A stretch of 64,000 bases of DNA from CAVTTH01 sp963737545 (GCA_963737545.1 CAVTTH010000005.1:186001-250000), one strand, 5' to 3'; shown: positions 1 to 8,171, counted from the first letter of the stretch. Notes: generated by a model not told the origin, from the sequence alone. Program-made: numbers and translations.

Positions 1-1
1 T

Positions 2-355
2 CGCGGTCTGGCAGAGGACGGCACACGCTTTCAAATTCCGTTCCAAGTGGCGAAGAGCTTCGGCCGCGTCCATGCCGACGCCGAGTTCGGCCCGCTCGCC
101 AGTACCATCGGCCCCGGCGAATGGCTCTATGGAATTGTCGGCGGCGTCGAGGTGGCGAAAACAACAATGCTCATGGCGGAGCTTCACGGCACCTCTCGCA
201 TGAATTTCACACAAGAGGTTTTGACGGTGAATTTCGGTCTCCATCACGAGTTCACTGAGACTCGCATCCTGATCGCGTCACTTGGGCACGAGATTCGCGA
301 CCCAGACCAATCGCTCGCCTTCATCGGCTATTTCGGCGTTCAGTTGCTCTACTGA
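2..355 (+). CDS. C-terminal part of an outer-membrane beta-barrel-like protein (partial)
   Basis: The reading frame is open from the left edge (first full codon at base 2) to the TGA at 353-355, giving the last ~117 residues of a protein whose start lies outside the window. The fragment alternates polar and hydrophobic residues in short strands and ends in a C-terminal tyrosine (FGVQLLY). That fits the last strand of an outer-membrane beta-barrel, where a terminal aromatic residue is the usual assembly signal. No specific family is recognised. It ends 23 bases before the convergent COG4705-like gene. Function is unknown; the barrel assignment is inference. Confidence 0.5.
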   Translation, partial: RGLAEDGTRFQIPFQVAKSFGRVHADAEFGPLASTIGPGEWLYGIVGGVEVAKTTMLMAELHGTSRMNFTQEVLTVNFGLHHEFTETRILIASLGHEIRDPDQSLAFIGYFGVQLLY

Positions 356-377
356 GCGGCGTCGTCTTCGGATTTCT

Positions 378-1165
378 TCAATGCCCTTTCGAAGCCGGCT
401 TATGCTTGAAAATCAGAATCAACGCGATGATTACCACCACGAGCGCTAACGATGCAGCTGTAACGGCTTAGAGCCAGCCCGCCTTGTGCGACCGGCTTAT
501 CGAGAAAGTCGCCGACGACGGCGCCGAGCGGGCGAGTCAGGATGAATGCCGCCCAAAATAAAATGACGCGTGAAATGCTCGTGAAGTAGTAGAGAAGAGC
601 GGTCAACAGAAGTAGACCACCGAACACCGCGGCCGCCCCGACATAGCCCATTTCATTGGTATCGGCGACCCAATCGCCGAGTGCCGTCCCGAGTGTCTGC
701 GAGAACATGATCGTCACCCAATAAAACACCTCGACCTTCGGTGTATTCACCGTTTCGATCGATATGCTCCCGGTCGACCAACGCCAGATCAGAAGCGACG
801 CCATCACGAAGATGAGCAAGATCGTCGAACCGCCGGTGTAGCCGATGCCGAGCGATCTGGTGCAATAATCCGCCAGGGTGGTCCCGACCGTCGTCGTTGC
901 GACGATCGTGAGCCAGTAGAGGAACGGGTGAAATTTTTTCGCCCTGATTTGCACGAGCACCGCGGCGACAAAAACCACACCGAAGATTGCCGTTCCGATC
1001 AGATAGCCCGTGCCCGTTGGCTTCGGACGTCGTTTCGCCCAGCCACGACATGGTGACAGCATCGCCCCCGGTCTCGCCGAGCGTGGTCGCCAGGATCTTG
1101 ATGATCCAGAAGAGAAGCGTTACCTGCGGGACCTTTGCGACGAGCTCCGATTTCCTCTCGTCCAT
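378..1165 (-). pseudogene. COG4705-like repeat membrane protein, interrupted by two frameshifts
   Basis: Joining three frames gives a ~262-residue integral membrane protein built from repeated segments of the type YW-T-----TT-GT--AD, as in the uncharacterised COG4705 family. The start at 1165 (MDERKSELVAKV) is preceded by a good GGGAGG ribosome-binding site about 6 bases upstream. The frame changes near 1017-1025 and again near 440-460. Past the second break the alternative frame gives a normal hydrophobic final helix and a Lys-rich tail ending at the stop at 378-380. No function is known for the family. The breaks may be sequence errors or real decay. Confidence 0.6.
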
Positions 1166-1190
1166 TGTTATCCTCCCGTAATCATCTTTG

Positions 1191-1268
1191 TTACAGATAA
1201 CCGAGACCCGTCGCACTGATCTTGATCAGCCAAAAGGCGAACGTGAGGATCGGGACTTTGCTCTTCAT
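1191..1268 (-). pseudogene. 25-residue remnant of a second COG4705 N-terminus
   Basis: A short ORF (MKSKVPILTFAFWLIKIS...) reads like residues 1-25 of the neighbouring COG4705 gene, where KVPQVTLLFWIIKILATTLG occurs. It stops at 1191-1193, just upstream of that gene's ribosome-binding site. I read it as the left-over front end of a tandem paralogue, since these genes are often duplicated. A translated leader peptide is the alternative. It is too short to prove by itself. Confidence 0.4.
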
Positions 1269-1329
1269 TGACGCCTAGTGTGAACCGATTCAGCCGTGCA
1301 AGCGAATCGCTGTCGGATTTTTTCCGACT

Positions 1330-1522
1330 GCTTTGGTGGATCGAGCAATACGCCGCGTGGGAGAGCGGTGGATAGACGGCGCAGTCGCGAGGAAGCGGCG
1401 ACTGAGGCGGGAGTCGAAGGAGTCAATCCCTTGCTCGGTGCTTTGGTGGATCGAGCAGTCCCTTGCTCGATAAACGGGCGTCCATCGCCCGCGGCCTTCG
1501 CGAGCAAGCGGGCCGATCCACC
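1330..1522. repeat. REP-like palindromic element (GGTGGATCG / CGATCCACC family), compound copy
   Basis: The gene-free stretch 1269-1682 is mostly this element. An 18-base direct repeat, GCTTTGGTGGATCGAGCA, occurs at 1330-1347 and 1440-1457. The second copy opens a unit that ends in the inverse sequence CGATCCACC at 1514-1522, so 1445-1522 is a palindrome-ended unit with internal GAGCAAG/CTTGCTC arms. Related units lie at 12907-12995 and 13042-13121, with half copies near 17805-17829 and 18455-18481. ORFs across it are judged to be repeat-derived. Confidence 0.7.
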
Positions 1523-1682
1523 TTCGCAATCGCGCATCGAGAAGTTTCGAGCCTGTCCTCGGATGCGCGCGGAATCAAAACTCAAACCATGATTCAGCTT
1601 TTGTCGGCTTTGCCCAAGGCCAGGAAACGGATTAGACGGATTTATTCCGTAAAACAATACGGAAAAATTCCGCCTGTATCTC

Positions 1683-1689
1683 GTTAGAT
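1683..1689 (+). other. GTTRRRY box (GTTAGAT), left boundary of the cassette-like segment
   Basis: GTTAGAT matches the R' core (GTTRRRY) of integron attachment sites, where each gene cassette begins. It lies 37 bases before the first of two small membrane-protein genes. No convincing matching R'' box was found on its left, where there is only a small ATTCCGTA/TACGGAAT hairpin (about 1640-1662). It could be the end of a degenerate attC or attI-like site. Confidence 0.4.
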
Positions 1690-1726
1690 GTTGTGAGCGC
1701 ACACTGTTTCCGCTAAACCATTCCGC

Positions 1727-2044
1727 ATGTCGAAAGTCATTCTAGGTCTCATCGCTGGCATAGTATTCGGAGCGCTGGATGTCGGCCTGATGCTGCCGAT
1801 GTCTTTTCCGGACAAGACGACAGCGCTGCTCGGTGCATTCGCCAGTCGCTTCGCCATTGGCTTCGTCATTGGTTGTGTCCAATTACCAAGCTGGCCGGGC
1901 TGGCTTGTCGGCTTGTTGTTTGGCCTGCTCATCAGCCTTCCTGACGCCATCATCACACACAAGTACGTTCCCATTCTTATCCTCGGCGGGATCGGCGGTC
2001 TGATTATTGGTGGGCTGATCCACGGGTGGCGAGCAACCATCTAA
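1727..2044 (+). CDS. Small multi-helix membrane protein (cassette-type hypothetical)
   Basis: The 105-residue product is almost entirely hydrophobic, with about three to four membrane helices, Gly-rich interhelical contacts and a short cytoplasmic tail. It contains the phrase SFPDKTTALLGAF followed by SRFAIGFVIG. From memory, similar small membrane proteins occur in integron cassettes, but this was not searched. The start at 1727 follows the GTTAGAT box by 37 bases. The TAA stop is embedded in the ATCTAAC box at 2039-2045, the arrangement typical of a gene cassette whose stop codon lies inside its attC. Function is unknown. Confidence 0.75.
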   Translation: MSKVILGLIAGIVFGALDVGLMLPMSFPDKTTALLGAFASRFAIGFVIGCVQLPSWPGWLVGLLFGLLISLPDAIITHKYVPILILGGIGGLIIGGLIHGWRATI

Positions 2045-2200
2045 CAAAGCGATGGAACGAACCGCTAAAGGAATTAGAAAATTGAAAGTGAAAAGTAGAA
2101 AGGACCGGAGAAGGCTCGTCCCAGCTTAACCGCGGCGGTGGGCCAGCGCCGTGCCGCGTGTTTTGTTTACGCTGGCCGGCTCAGCTCCGTCTCGTTAGAC
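2039..2200 (+). other. attC-like recombination site between two small genes
   Basis: The left end ATCTAAC (RYYYAAC, R'') is followed by AAAGCGATGGAACGAACC. The right end is CTCAGCTCCGTCTC followed by GTTAGAC (GTTRRRY, R'). The two ends pair imperfectly: CTAAC with GTTAG, and GATGGAAC with GCTCCGTC. An inner GGCCAGCG/CGCTGGCC pair lies at about 2144-2180. This is the layout of an integron attC. At ~162 bases it is slightly longer than the usual 57-141. No integrase gene is in the window. Confidence 0.55.
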
Positions 2201-2224
2201 CGAAAGCGTGCACATCGAATATTT

Positions 2225-2575
2225 ATGAATAATACCGACCAGATTAAACTGTTGCTCTCAATGTTCGCCATACAGTTGCCTACGTTGCTCGTTTGTTTTG
2301 TGGCGTGCGTTGTTGTTCTCGCGAAGTGGAAGCAGGGCTCCAAGGGCTCGATGTGGGCTCTGCTTGGATTCGGCCTCGCTACGGTTCTTTGTTTTGTCAT
2401 CCCGGTCGCGCAGACCGCTGCGCAAGAGTGGGTCAGGCACAGCCACTACACGACGGTCGAGAGCGCATCGGTAATGGCCGGCGTTTCGATGGTGTGGTCA
2501 GTGCTGCGCGCTGTCACTTACGCTTTACTCCTGATAGCGGTATTTGCAGGACGCTCGATCTCGCCTTTAGTTTGA
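2225..2575 (+). CDS. Small membrane protein, second cassette-type hypothetical
   Basis: The 116-residue product (MNNTDQIKLLLSMF...) has about three predicted membrane helices: residues ~8-30, ~40-60 and ~88-110. The open frame extends upstream to 2138, but that part runs through the attC-like right arm, so the ATG at 2225, 24 bases after GTTAGAC, is preferred. No family is recognised. Size, hydrophobicity and flanking boxes make it a probable integron cassette gene. It ends 103 bases before the next GTTAGGC box. Confidence 0.65.
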   Translation: MNNTDQIKLLLSMFAIQLPTLLVCFVACVVVLAKWKQGSKGSMWALLGFGLATVLCFVIPVAQTAAQEWVRHSHYTTVESASVMAGVSMVWSVLRAVTYALLLIAVFAGRSISPLV

Positions 2576-2665
2576 GTGTAGGGAAGAGCTGCATTCGATT
2601 TAAGAAGCTCGACCAAGTCCCGTTCGATGTTTTCCGGTCGATCCTGAAGTCCTACCGCAAATGAC

Positions 2666-2685
2666 GCCTTAATTCTTCGTTAGGC
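2666..2685 (+). other. attC right-end-like sequence (GCCTTAATTC...GTTAGGC)
   Basis: The 20-base stretch GCCTTAATTCTTCGTTAGGC resembles the right simple site of classical attC elements, which end in CTTAA-TC...CGTTAGRY. Its two ends are near-complementary (GCCTTAA/TTAGGC). It lies downstream of the second small membrane-protein gene and 15 bases before the MOSC gene start. No clear R'' box was found on its left between 2575 and 2660, so the site is incomplete or divergent. Confidence 0.45.
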
Positions 2686-2700
2686 CAATTCGGATCGAGC

Positions 2701-3449
2701 ATGCGCATGGAAATCGGACAAGTGGAGGCGATCTTCCGGTATCCCGTGAAGTCGATGAGCGGCGAACGACTCGAGGTTGCGAATCTGGGCTGGTACGGCC
2801 TCGATGGTGACAGGCGCCTCGCCTTCCGGCGGATGGATGACCGCAGCGGGTTCCCGTGGCTGAGCGCGAGCCAGCTTCCCGACCTGCTCCTGTTTGCTCC
2901 GCTCCGCGGTGAAGACAGTGCTGAAGGAGACCTTCCGACGAATGTTCGTACGCCGAATGGCGAAGCGATGCCTCTCTTCGGGGAAGACCTGGCCGCGGAG
3001 ATCGGGCGCCGGTATGGGGCTCCGGTGCAGATGATGCAACTAAGGCATGGCATCTTCGATGAAGCGAGCGTTTCGGTGATCGCCTCCGAAACGGTGCGCG
3101 AGATCGGACGACTGGCCGGGCGGAGGCCGACGTGCGACGATTTCGCCCGAATGTGGTGGTTCGTTTATTGCGACCGGTTCCCTTCCAGGAGGACGAATGG
3201 GTGGGCGGTGTGCTCTCATTCGGCGAGGCGGAGGACGCCCCCGCCGTCACCGTCACGATGCGCGACGTTCGCTGTTCGATGGTGAACTTTGATCCCGACT
3301 CAGCGAGTCCTGCGCCGGAAGTGCTGAAGGCGGTTGTTCGTGCGCACCAGAACACCGCGGGAATCTACGGCACGGTCACTCGCATCGGTCGACTGGCGGT
3401 CGGACAGACCATATTCCTCCGTCCGACGACCGAGAAAAACGGAACGTGA
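2701..3449 (+). pseudogene. MOSC-domain (molybdenum-cofactor sulfurase-type) protein, one frameshift
   Basis: The first frame gives the MOSC N-terminal beta-barrel (VEAIFRYPVKSMSGE, then GLDGDRRLAF). The second frame, from about 3122, gives the MOSC core: a RRFRPN motif, then EDEWVG, a conserved RCSMVN cysteine region and the end IGRLAVGQTIFL. MOSC proteins bind sulfur-carrying molybdenum cofactor or act on N-hydroxylated substrates. The break falls in a G-run (GGGCGGAGGCC), where one added G restores GREADVRRFRPN. That points to a single-base homopolymer deletion, real or a sequence error. Confidence 0.75.
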
Positions 3450-3522
3450 GTGATCGATACAGCGAACGGCTAGCCGCTGCGACGAGCCGGCGGCTCATCC
3501 CTGCCATGACTTCAAAGGAGAT

Positions 3523-3687
3523 TCAGCTCGCTCGAGGGGGCGGCGGGCCGACGAGCGCACCGCCAATTCCCGATCCACCCTTCGCGTCTTTTTTTGGCTT
3601 GAGATCACGCACTCTGACGAGATCACGCAGATTGATCGCTTTGCTGTCCTTCTTGTCGTCCTCTTTTTTCATCCTGCTCTCCCTCAT
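3523..3687 (-). CDS. 54-residue basic/Gly-Pro-rich peptide with a PKKDAKGG motif
   Basis: The start at 3687 (MRESRMKKEDDKK) is preceded at 7 bases by a clear AGGAG, one of the strongest ribosome-binding sites in the window. A later ATG at 3672 also has a purine-rich lead. The peptide has a charged front, a LRDLVRVRDLKPKKDAKGG middle and a small-residue tail (GSGIGGALVGPPPPRAS). A charged leader followed by a Gly-rich core is reminiscent of ribosomally made, modified peptide precursors, but no modifying enzyme is adjacent. The opposite-strand ORF (3446-3799) is low-complexity and judged a shadow. Confidence 0.5.
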   Translation of the reverse strand: MRESRMKKEDDKKDSKAINLRDLVRVRDLKPKKDAKGGSGIGGALVGPPPPRAS

Positions 3688-3885
3688 TAATTTTCTCCTG
3701 CCACATCTTGGTGGCGCAGAATGCTGCTCCAGTGGTTTCCCATCTTCGACAAGCCAAACGTGCATTTCGTTTAAACGGCTTCGCTATATTTATTTATGAC
3801 CAACCTGTCATGATGACGAAGATGTCATTACAATTACGCAATCTTTTTCCTTGTCACGCCGGGAAGAACCGTGTATTTCGCGCGC

Positions 3886-4854
3886 ATGCGCATATCCCGA
3901 CTTTCTGCCCTGATCTCCCCCGCCCTGCCCGTTCTGGTTGGTTGCGGTTTTCTCGCGTCCCTCGCGTTTAGTCACTCCGCCGTCGCGCAAGAGGCCGCGA
4001 ATGAGCGTTTGGTCGTGACTGGAGCGACGATCGAGGGCGCGAGCGCCTATGGAGCCCCGTCCGCATTTTCGGTTACGCGATTCTCCCCGGAGGTGACGGC
4101 GTATGTGCTGCCGCCTTGGTATTTTGATTTTAGCACAATCTACGAGGCTGATCTGTTTCCCGATGATCCGGTGGATAATCTTTTTACCCAGGAAGTGGAG
4201 ATGGGATTGCCGCACCGGTTCGGCGTCGCGAGCGAATTTAAGTTTGAGCAATTCGATGGCGGCGGCGGGCTTTCGACGATCAGTGTGGAAGGGCGCTATG
4301 CCTTGGCGGATTGGGGCAAGATTCCACTCAACCCAACAATCTTCGCGGAATATAAATTCGGTGTAGGGACGATCCGGCACGAGGAAGGCCCGCCCCCGCC
4401 TCCCGGCGAAGAGGAGGAGGAATCGGGCCCACCCAAAGTGCCCGACGCCTACGAGGTCCGGCTGCTCCTGGCGGATGAATTCTTCAAGCAGTTCGAATGG
4501 GCGATGAACTGGTTTTTCGAAAAGGAAAATACCGGCGACCGCGGCCGCGAATGGGGATTTGCCCAGAGCATTTTGACTCCGGTCGGTCTCGATCGTGAAC
4601 GCCTGAAGATCGGCGTTGAGATGGAATACAAGAATTTCACGGTCAAGGACACGCGCGGTTCTCCGACGAACAGCTTTGTGGTCGGTCCGACCATTGCCTT
4701 GCGCACTTCGCGCAATACGCATTTTGATGTTTCGGCTCTCATCGGCTGCACCCAGGAATCTCCGGACGCGCAGGTCTTTGCTGTTTTCTCCTGGCTACTC
4801 GGCCCCGGCGGCCAGGAACACGGGGAGGCGCCGGCCTCAACCCGCAATCGTTAA
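3886..4854 (+). CDS. Secreted outer-membrane protein, unknown function
   Basis: The 322-residue product has an N-terminal signal peptide (hydrophobic stretch, cleavage after SAVAQ). The mature part reads as amphipathic strands (e.g. GLPHRFGVASEFKFEQF, VEGRYALADW, IFAEYKFGVG) typical of a transporter- or porin-like outer-membrane barrel. A Pro/Glu-rich loop (PPPPPG then EEEEESGPP) lies around residues 165-182. An upstream GTG at 3871 is also possible; the ATG at 3886 places the signal peptide properly. It is followed after 24 bases by another barrel gene, so the two are probably co-transcribed. Confidence 0.7.
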   Translation: MRISRLSALISPALPVLVGCGFLASLAFSHSAVAQEAANERLVVTGATIEGASAYGAPSAFSVTRFSPEVTAYVLPPWYFDFSTIYEADLFPDDPVDNLFTQEVEMGLPHRFGVASEFKFEQFDGGGGLSTISVEGRYALADWGKIPLNPTIFAEYKFGVGTIRHEEGPPPPPGEEEEESGPPKVPDAYEVRLLLADEFFKQFEWAMNWFFEKENTGDRGREWGFAQSILTPVGLDRERLKIGVEMEYKNFTVKDTRGSPTNSFVVGPTIALRTSRNTHFDVSALIGCTQESPDAQVFAVFSWLLGPGGQEHGEAPASTRNR

Positions 4855-4878
4855 TTCATGACTATCGGAAATCCTGCT

Positions 4879-5655
4879 ATGAAAAAACTTACTCTGACTC
4901 TGATCATCCTCTCCTCGTTCTTCGGCCTGGCCTACGCCGGTGGTCCTCCGGATAAGGAAGTCACTCCGCCCTGCCCGCAATGGTACGCCGACAATGAATG
5001 GAACATCAATCTGGCGCTCGCTTATGCCTTCACCGGGACGGAATTTGCTCCCAACCCGAGCTTGATCGATCTGATCCAGAGCAGCAGCGAGGGTCACACA
5101 GTTTACGGGACCTTTGATCATTATCTGGCCGATGACCATGCCTGGGGCGGAAGCGTGGACGTCAAATATTTCTTTGCTCGCTATTTCGGCGTCGGCATTC
5201 AAGGGTCCGGCTTTAATGGCAGATTCAGTGGATTCGACATCGAGTCGCGACCGCTGGACGACTTTCTCTTCCTTCAAAAGAACACCACGCAGCGCTTCGT
5301 CGGCTCGGTGCTGGGGACGTTTACGCTGCGCTATCCGGTGCCGTGCTCGCGTTTCGCACCGTACGCGTGGGGCGGAATCGGCGCAATCTTCGGTGGGGGC
5401 GAGAGCGACCACGTTATCACTTCAGAAATCCCCGGCGTAGTTCCTCCCGAGCAGGAGGAGGGCGATGTTCCTTTCGTCAATGCCACTACGGTCCACTCCG
5501 GTACCAAAACGGAACTGATGGGCCAATTCGGCGGCGGTCTTGAGATTCGATTCACCCGGCACGTCGGCTGGACTAACGACATAAGCTGGAATGTGATCAG
5601 CGGCGCCCGCAACGATTTCGGGATGATCCGCACCGGCATCAATTTCGCTTTCTAA
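4879..5655 (+). CDS. Outer-membrane beta-barrel protein
   Basis: The 258-residue product begins MKKLTLTLIILSSFFGLAYAG, a clean signal peptide. The mature chain shows barrel strands with a periodic aromatic/Gly pattern (GSVDVKYFFARYFGVGIQGSGF; FAPYAWGGIGAIFGGG) and ends in IRTGINFAF. The terminal phenylalanine is the usual outer-membrane assembly signal. Resembles the small OmpA/OmpX-type porin-like families. The start at 4879 is chosen over 4858 because it gives the intact signal peptide. It is probably in an operon with the barrel protein upstream. Confidence 0.75.
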   Translation: MKKLTLTLIILSSFFGLAYAGGPPDKEVTPPCPQWYADNEWNINLALAYAFTGTEFAPNPSLIDLIQSSSEGHTVYGTFDHYLADDHAWGGSVDVKYFFARYFGVGIQGSGFNGRFSGFDIESRPLDDFLFLQKNTTQRFVGSVLGTFTLRYPVPCSRFAPYAWGGIGAIFGGGESDHVITSEIPGVVPPEQEEGDVPFVNATTVHSGTKTELMGQFGGGLEIRFTRHVGWTNDISWNVISGARNDFGMIRTGINFAF

Positions 5656-5656
5656 T

Positions 5657-5676
5657 CGGGCGGCGAAAAACGCCCG
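5657..5676 (+). terminator. Hairpin after the outer-membrane protein gene
   Basis: CGGGCG (5657-5662) and CGCCCG (5671-5676) form a perfect 6-base stem around an A-rich loop, directly after the TAA stop and followed by TTATTC. Probable intrinsic terminator, although the following T-run is weak. A TTCGTTAGGC motif begins five bases later. Confidence 0.5.
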
Positions 5677-5679
5677 TTA

Positions 5680-5689
5680 TTCGTTAGGC
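5680..5689 (+). repeat. TTCGTTAGGC motif copy downstream of a stop codon
   Basis: One of several copies of (T)TCGTTAGGC placed just after plus-strand stop codons: also at 10319-10325, 20065-20071 (containing the stop itself) and 43136-43142. The core GTTAGGC equals the integron R' consensus, but here there is no convincing R'' partner. It may be a chance word, a relic, or a lineage-specific motif. Confidence 0.35.
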
Positions 5690-5808
5690 TTGGTTGCAGG
5701 TGTTGAAACCGGCCTCGGCCCGGGCGAGACAAGCGAACCATGGAGTGATTTTGTCTTCCTTCATGTAGTGTTTCGAGGTCATAAAGCTTTCGACCTGTTA
5801 CGACCTCA

Positions 5809-7587
5809 ATGCGTATTCTTGCATTCCAATCCGGCCTTCACGATGCCTCCGCGGCTACTTTTGAAGATTATCGACTCGTGGCCGCGGTTGCCGAAGAGCG
5901 TCTTCGCCGCATCAAAGGCTGGGGAAATGACGTGCCTTGGCTCGCCATCGACGAGGTCTTGAGTATCGCCGGCTGGTCGCGCCGTGATGTCGACGTGATT
6001 GCGACCATCCGCGGTGTCTTCCCACTGCGCTACTTTCGTTTCTCGCCGGCGCGGGAATTCTACTACAAAGCGCGGAAGCTGATCGGACGTGAACGCCGCC
6101 ACCGCGATCTCTCTCACATCTGCACCACTCACCACACATCGGACGAGTCACGTTTTTTTCGCGCCAGCCATTTTTTGGCCGAGAACGGTTTTCGCCCGGA
6201 CACCAGAATATTTTTCGCCAATCATCACGCCGCCCATGCCCTCGCCGCCTTATTTCATACCGACTGGAGTGACGCGCTCATCTATACCGCGGATGGAATT
6301 GGCGACAACATCAGCTACTCGATCCGCACGCTGCGGAAGGACAAGCTCGATGTCGCATTCGGAACGGACGACCTCCTGGCCAAAGCGCGTCGCACTCATG
6401 ACAGTCTTGCCACAGCCTACGGCTACGCGACGCGGGCGTGCGGTTTTCGCATGTGGCGACACGAAGGCAAGCTGACGGGATTGTCCGCTCGCGGCGAGCC
6501 GACATTGGCCGAAGTGTTCGCCCGAGATTTCCGCATCAGCGATGACGGACTTGTCGTGAGCGACTTCACGAGAACCCGCTTCATGGGCGAACGAATCATG
6601 GCCCTGTCAAAGGGCCATCCACGCGAGAATATCGCAGCGTCGATTCAGAAACTCGCGGAAGATCTTATCCTGCGCTCGGTGCGGCACTGGATCGATCGCA
6701 CCGCGATGCGACGCCTCGGAATCGCCGGCGGCCTGTTCGCCAATGTTTGTATCAACCGGCTTCTGGCAGAATCACTGCCGATCGATGAAATCTTTATTTT
6801 TCCCGCCATGGGCGACGATGGGCTCGCGGTCGGCTCGGCCCTCTCTTTCCTGCTGGAACGCGACGGTTTGCCGGAATGGCTGACTCACCGTCGCCGGCTC
6901 GAGAATGTTTACTTCGGGCGCGACTATAACGATGCGATTGATCGCTGTCTCGGCAACGCGCCGGGCGTCCGCCGGATGGCCGGCGATCCAGCGGCGGTAG
7001 CGACCGAGCTACTTTGCTCGGGCAAAGTCGGCGCCATCTTCGTCGGACGGATGGAGTACGGCCCGCGCGCTTTGGGCAATCGCAGTATTCTGGCGAGCCC
7101 GGCCCGGGCCGAGATCAACGATACGCTGAACGCACGGCTCAATCGTTCCGAGTTCATGCCGTTCGCACCGGTCGTGCTCGAAGAAGATGCCGAACGAGTC
7201 TTCGACATCACTCCGGTGAATCGCTACGCCGCGCGATTCATGACCATCACTTGCACGGTCAAGGCAGAATGGCGCTCGCGCATTCCGGCCGTCGTGCATG
7301 TGGACGGCACCGCGCGGCCACAGATCGTGCGCGATGCCGACAACCCGCTCTATGCAGATATCCTGCGGCGATTCCGCTCTGCCAGCGGCCTGCCGGTTTT
7401 GGTCAACACCAGCCTGAACGTGCATGAAGAGCCAATCGTCAACCGTCCGGAAGAATGTGTCCGGGCACTCAACGAGGAGCGCGTTGATTTCGTTGTCACG
7501 CGCAACGCTGTCTACGCCGGCGCTGTCGTGTCGCACGATACCGAAACAGATTCCAAGCGCGCTGCGCTTGTCGCCCGAAATCGTTGA
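5809..7587 (+). CDS. Carbamoyltransferase, NodU/CmcH/TobZ family
   Basis: The 592-residue, full-length protein carries the two-domain NodU architecture. The N-terminal TsaD/Kae1-like ATP/Fe-binding half has HDASAA (11-16), HHAAHA (~139) and GGLFANVCINR. The C-terminal carbamoyl-AMP-binding half has GRMEYGPRALGNRS (~410-423) and VNTSLNVHEEP near 540. These enzymes make carbamoyl-adenylate from carbamoyl phosphate and ATP and transfer the carbamoyl group to sugar or natural-product hydroxyls, e.g. Nod factors, tobramycin and cephamycins. No biosynthetic cluster surrounds it, so the acceptor is unknown. It is intact, unlike many neighbours. Confidence 0.9.
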   Translation: MRILAFQSGLHDASAATFEDYRLVAAVAEERLRRIKGWGNDVPWLAIDEVLSIAGWSRRDVDVIATIRGVFPLRYFRFSPAREFYYKARKLIGRERRHRDLSHICTTHHTSDESRFFRASHFLAENGFRPDTRIFFANHHAAHALAALFHTDWSDALIYTADGIGDNISYSIRTLRKDKLDVAFGTDDLLAKARRTHDSLATAYGYATRACGFRMWRHEGKLTGLSARGEPTLAEVFARDFRISDDGLVVSDFTRTRFMGERIMALSKGHPRENIAASIQKLAEDLILRSVRHWIDRTAMRRLGIAGGLFANVCINRLLAESLPIDEIFIFPAMGDDGLAVGSALSFLLERDGLPEWLTHRRRLENVYFGRDYNDAIDRCLGNAPGVRRMAGDPAAVATELLCSGKVGAIFVGRMEYGPRALGNRSILASPARAEINDTLNARLNRSEFMPFAPVVLEEDAERVFDITPVNRYAARFMTITCTVKAEWRSRIPAVVHVDGTARPQIVRDADNPLYADILRRFRSASGLPVLVNTSLNVHEEPIVNRPEECVRALNEERVDFVVTRNAVYAGAVVSHDTETDSKRAALVARNR

Positions 7588-7607
7588 AAGATCCGCTCTC
7601 GCGTCTC

Positions 7608-8034
7608 CTATTCCGCTTTCATGTCGGTGTGAAAGGCGATGCGCCACACGCTCCCTTCCTTCTTCCAAACGCGAGGCGGCGTTCGCCTTTCCTGAAATAT
7701 CCTTCCCAGCCTCGGTCCCTTCCATGGTCACGGGATAAGTGATCAGAACCGTATCCTTATCGATGAACACGACATCCATCTCGCCAAGCGTGAAGGATTT
7801 GAAATCGAGCGTGCGGACGTCGGCCACTTCTTTAGCGGCCGCGTTGATACCGTTCGCATAGACGCCGCGAAAATCGGCCGTCAGGCTTTTCTGGAAGACC
7901 TCGAACTTCTTATCCTTGATCACTTGCCAGATGTCCTTTTCTCTCTGCATGGCCTCATCTTTTTCCGATGCGGCAAAGGATGCGACGGTGACGCTGAAAA
8001 GTGTGATTACTGCGAGACTCAATAGTTTTTTCAT
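7608..8034 (-). pseudogene. Secreted DUF4440/NTF2-like protein with one frameshift
   Basis: The N-terminal frame has a signal peptide (MKKLLSLAVITLFSVTVASFA) and an NTF2-like fold pattern (EKDIWQVIKDKKFEVFQK, a DF-GVYANG segment, VFIDKDTVLITYPV). After ~7680 the natural ending, VWKKEGSVWRIAFHTDMKAE, is in another frame and stops at 7608-7610. Removing one C from the TCGCGTTTGG near 7673-7682 rejoins them into ~141 residues. Proteins of this type bind small ligands or detoxify; the specific role is unknown. Divergent from the M13 peptidase gene. A GTTAGAT box lies 13 bases upstream of the start. Confidence 0.7.
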
Positions 8035-8171
8035 GAATTCCTTTTCGTTAGATGATTTGAATCGAGATTAGATTGGATTGGCAGGCGGTCAATATCAGTC
8101 GCGCTTTCACTTCCCGCTCCCGCTTCCGAAACTGTTTTGCTTCGTTTTTGTCTGCGCTAGTTTCTTCTCCC

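Noticed and set aside
1265..1702. Overlapping ORFs on both strands in the repeat region
   Set aside because: They follow the repeat units, with no family features or ribosome-binding sites.
3808..4722. Minus-strand 304-codon ORF opposite the outer-membrane protein
   Set aside because: The plus frame has a signal peptide and barrel strands; the minus translation is low-complexity.
7009..8034. 341-codon minus ORF as one protein (DUF4440 plus long tail)
   Set aside because: The tail overlaps the carbamoyltransferase gene and is a frameshift artefact; the natural DUF4440 ending is in another frame at 7608.
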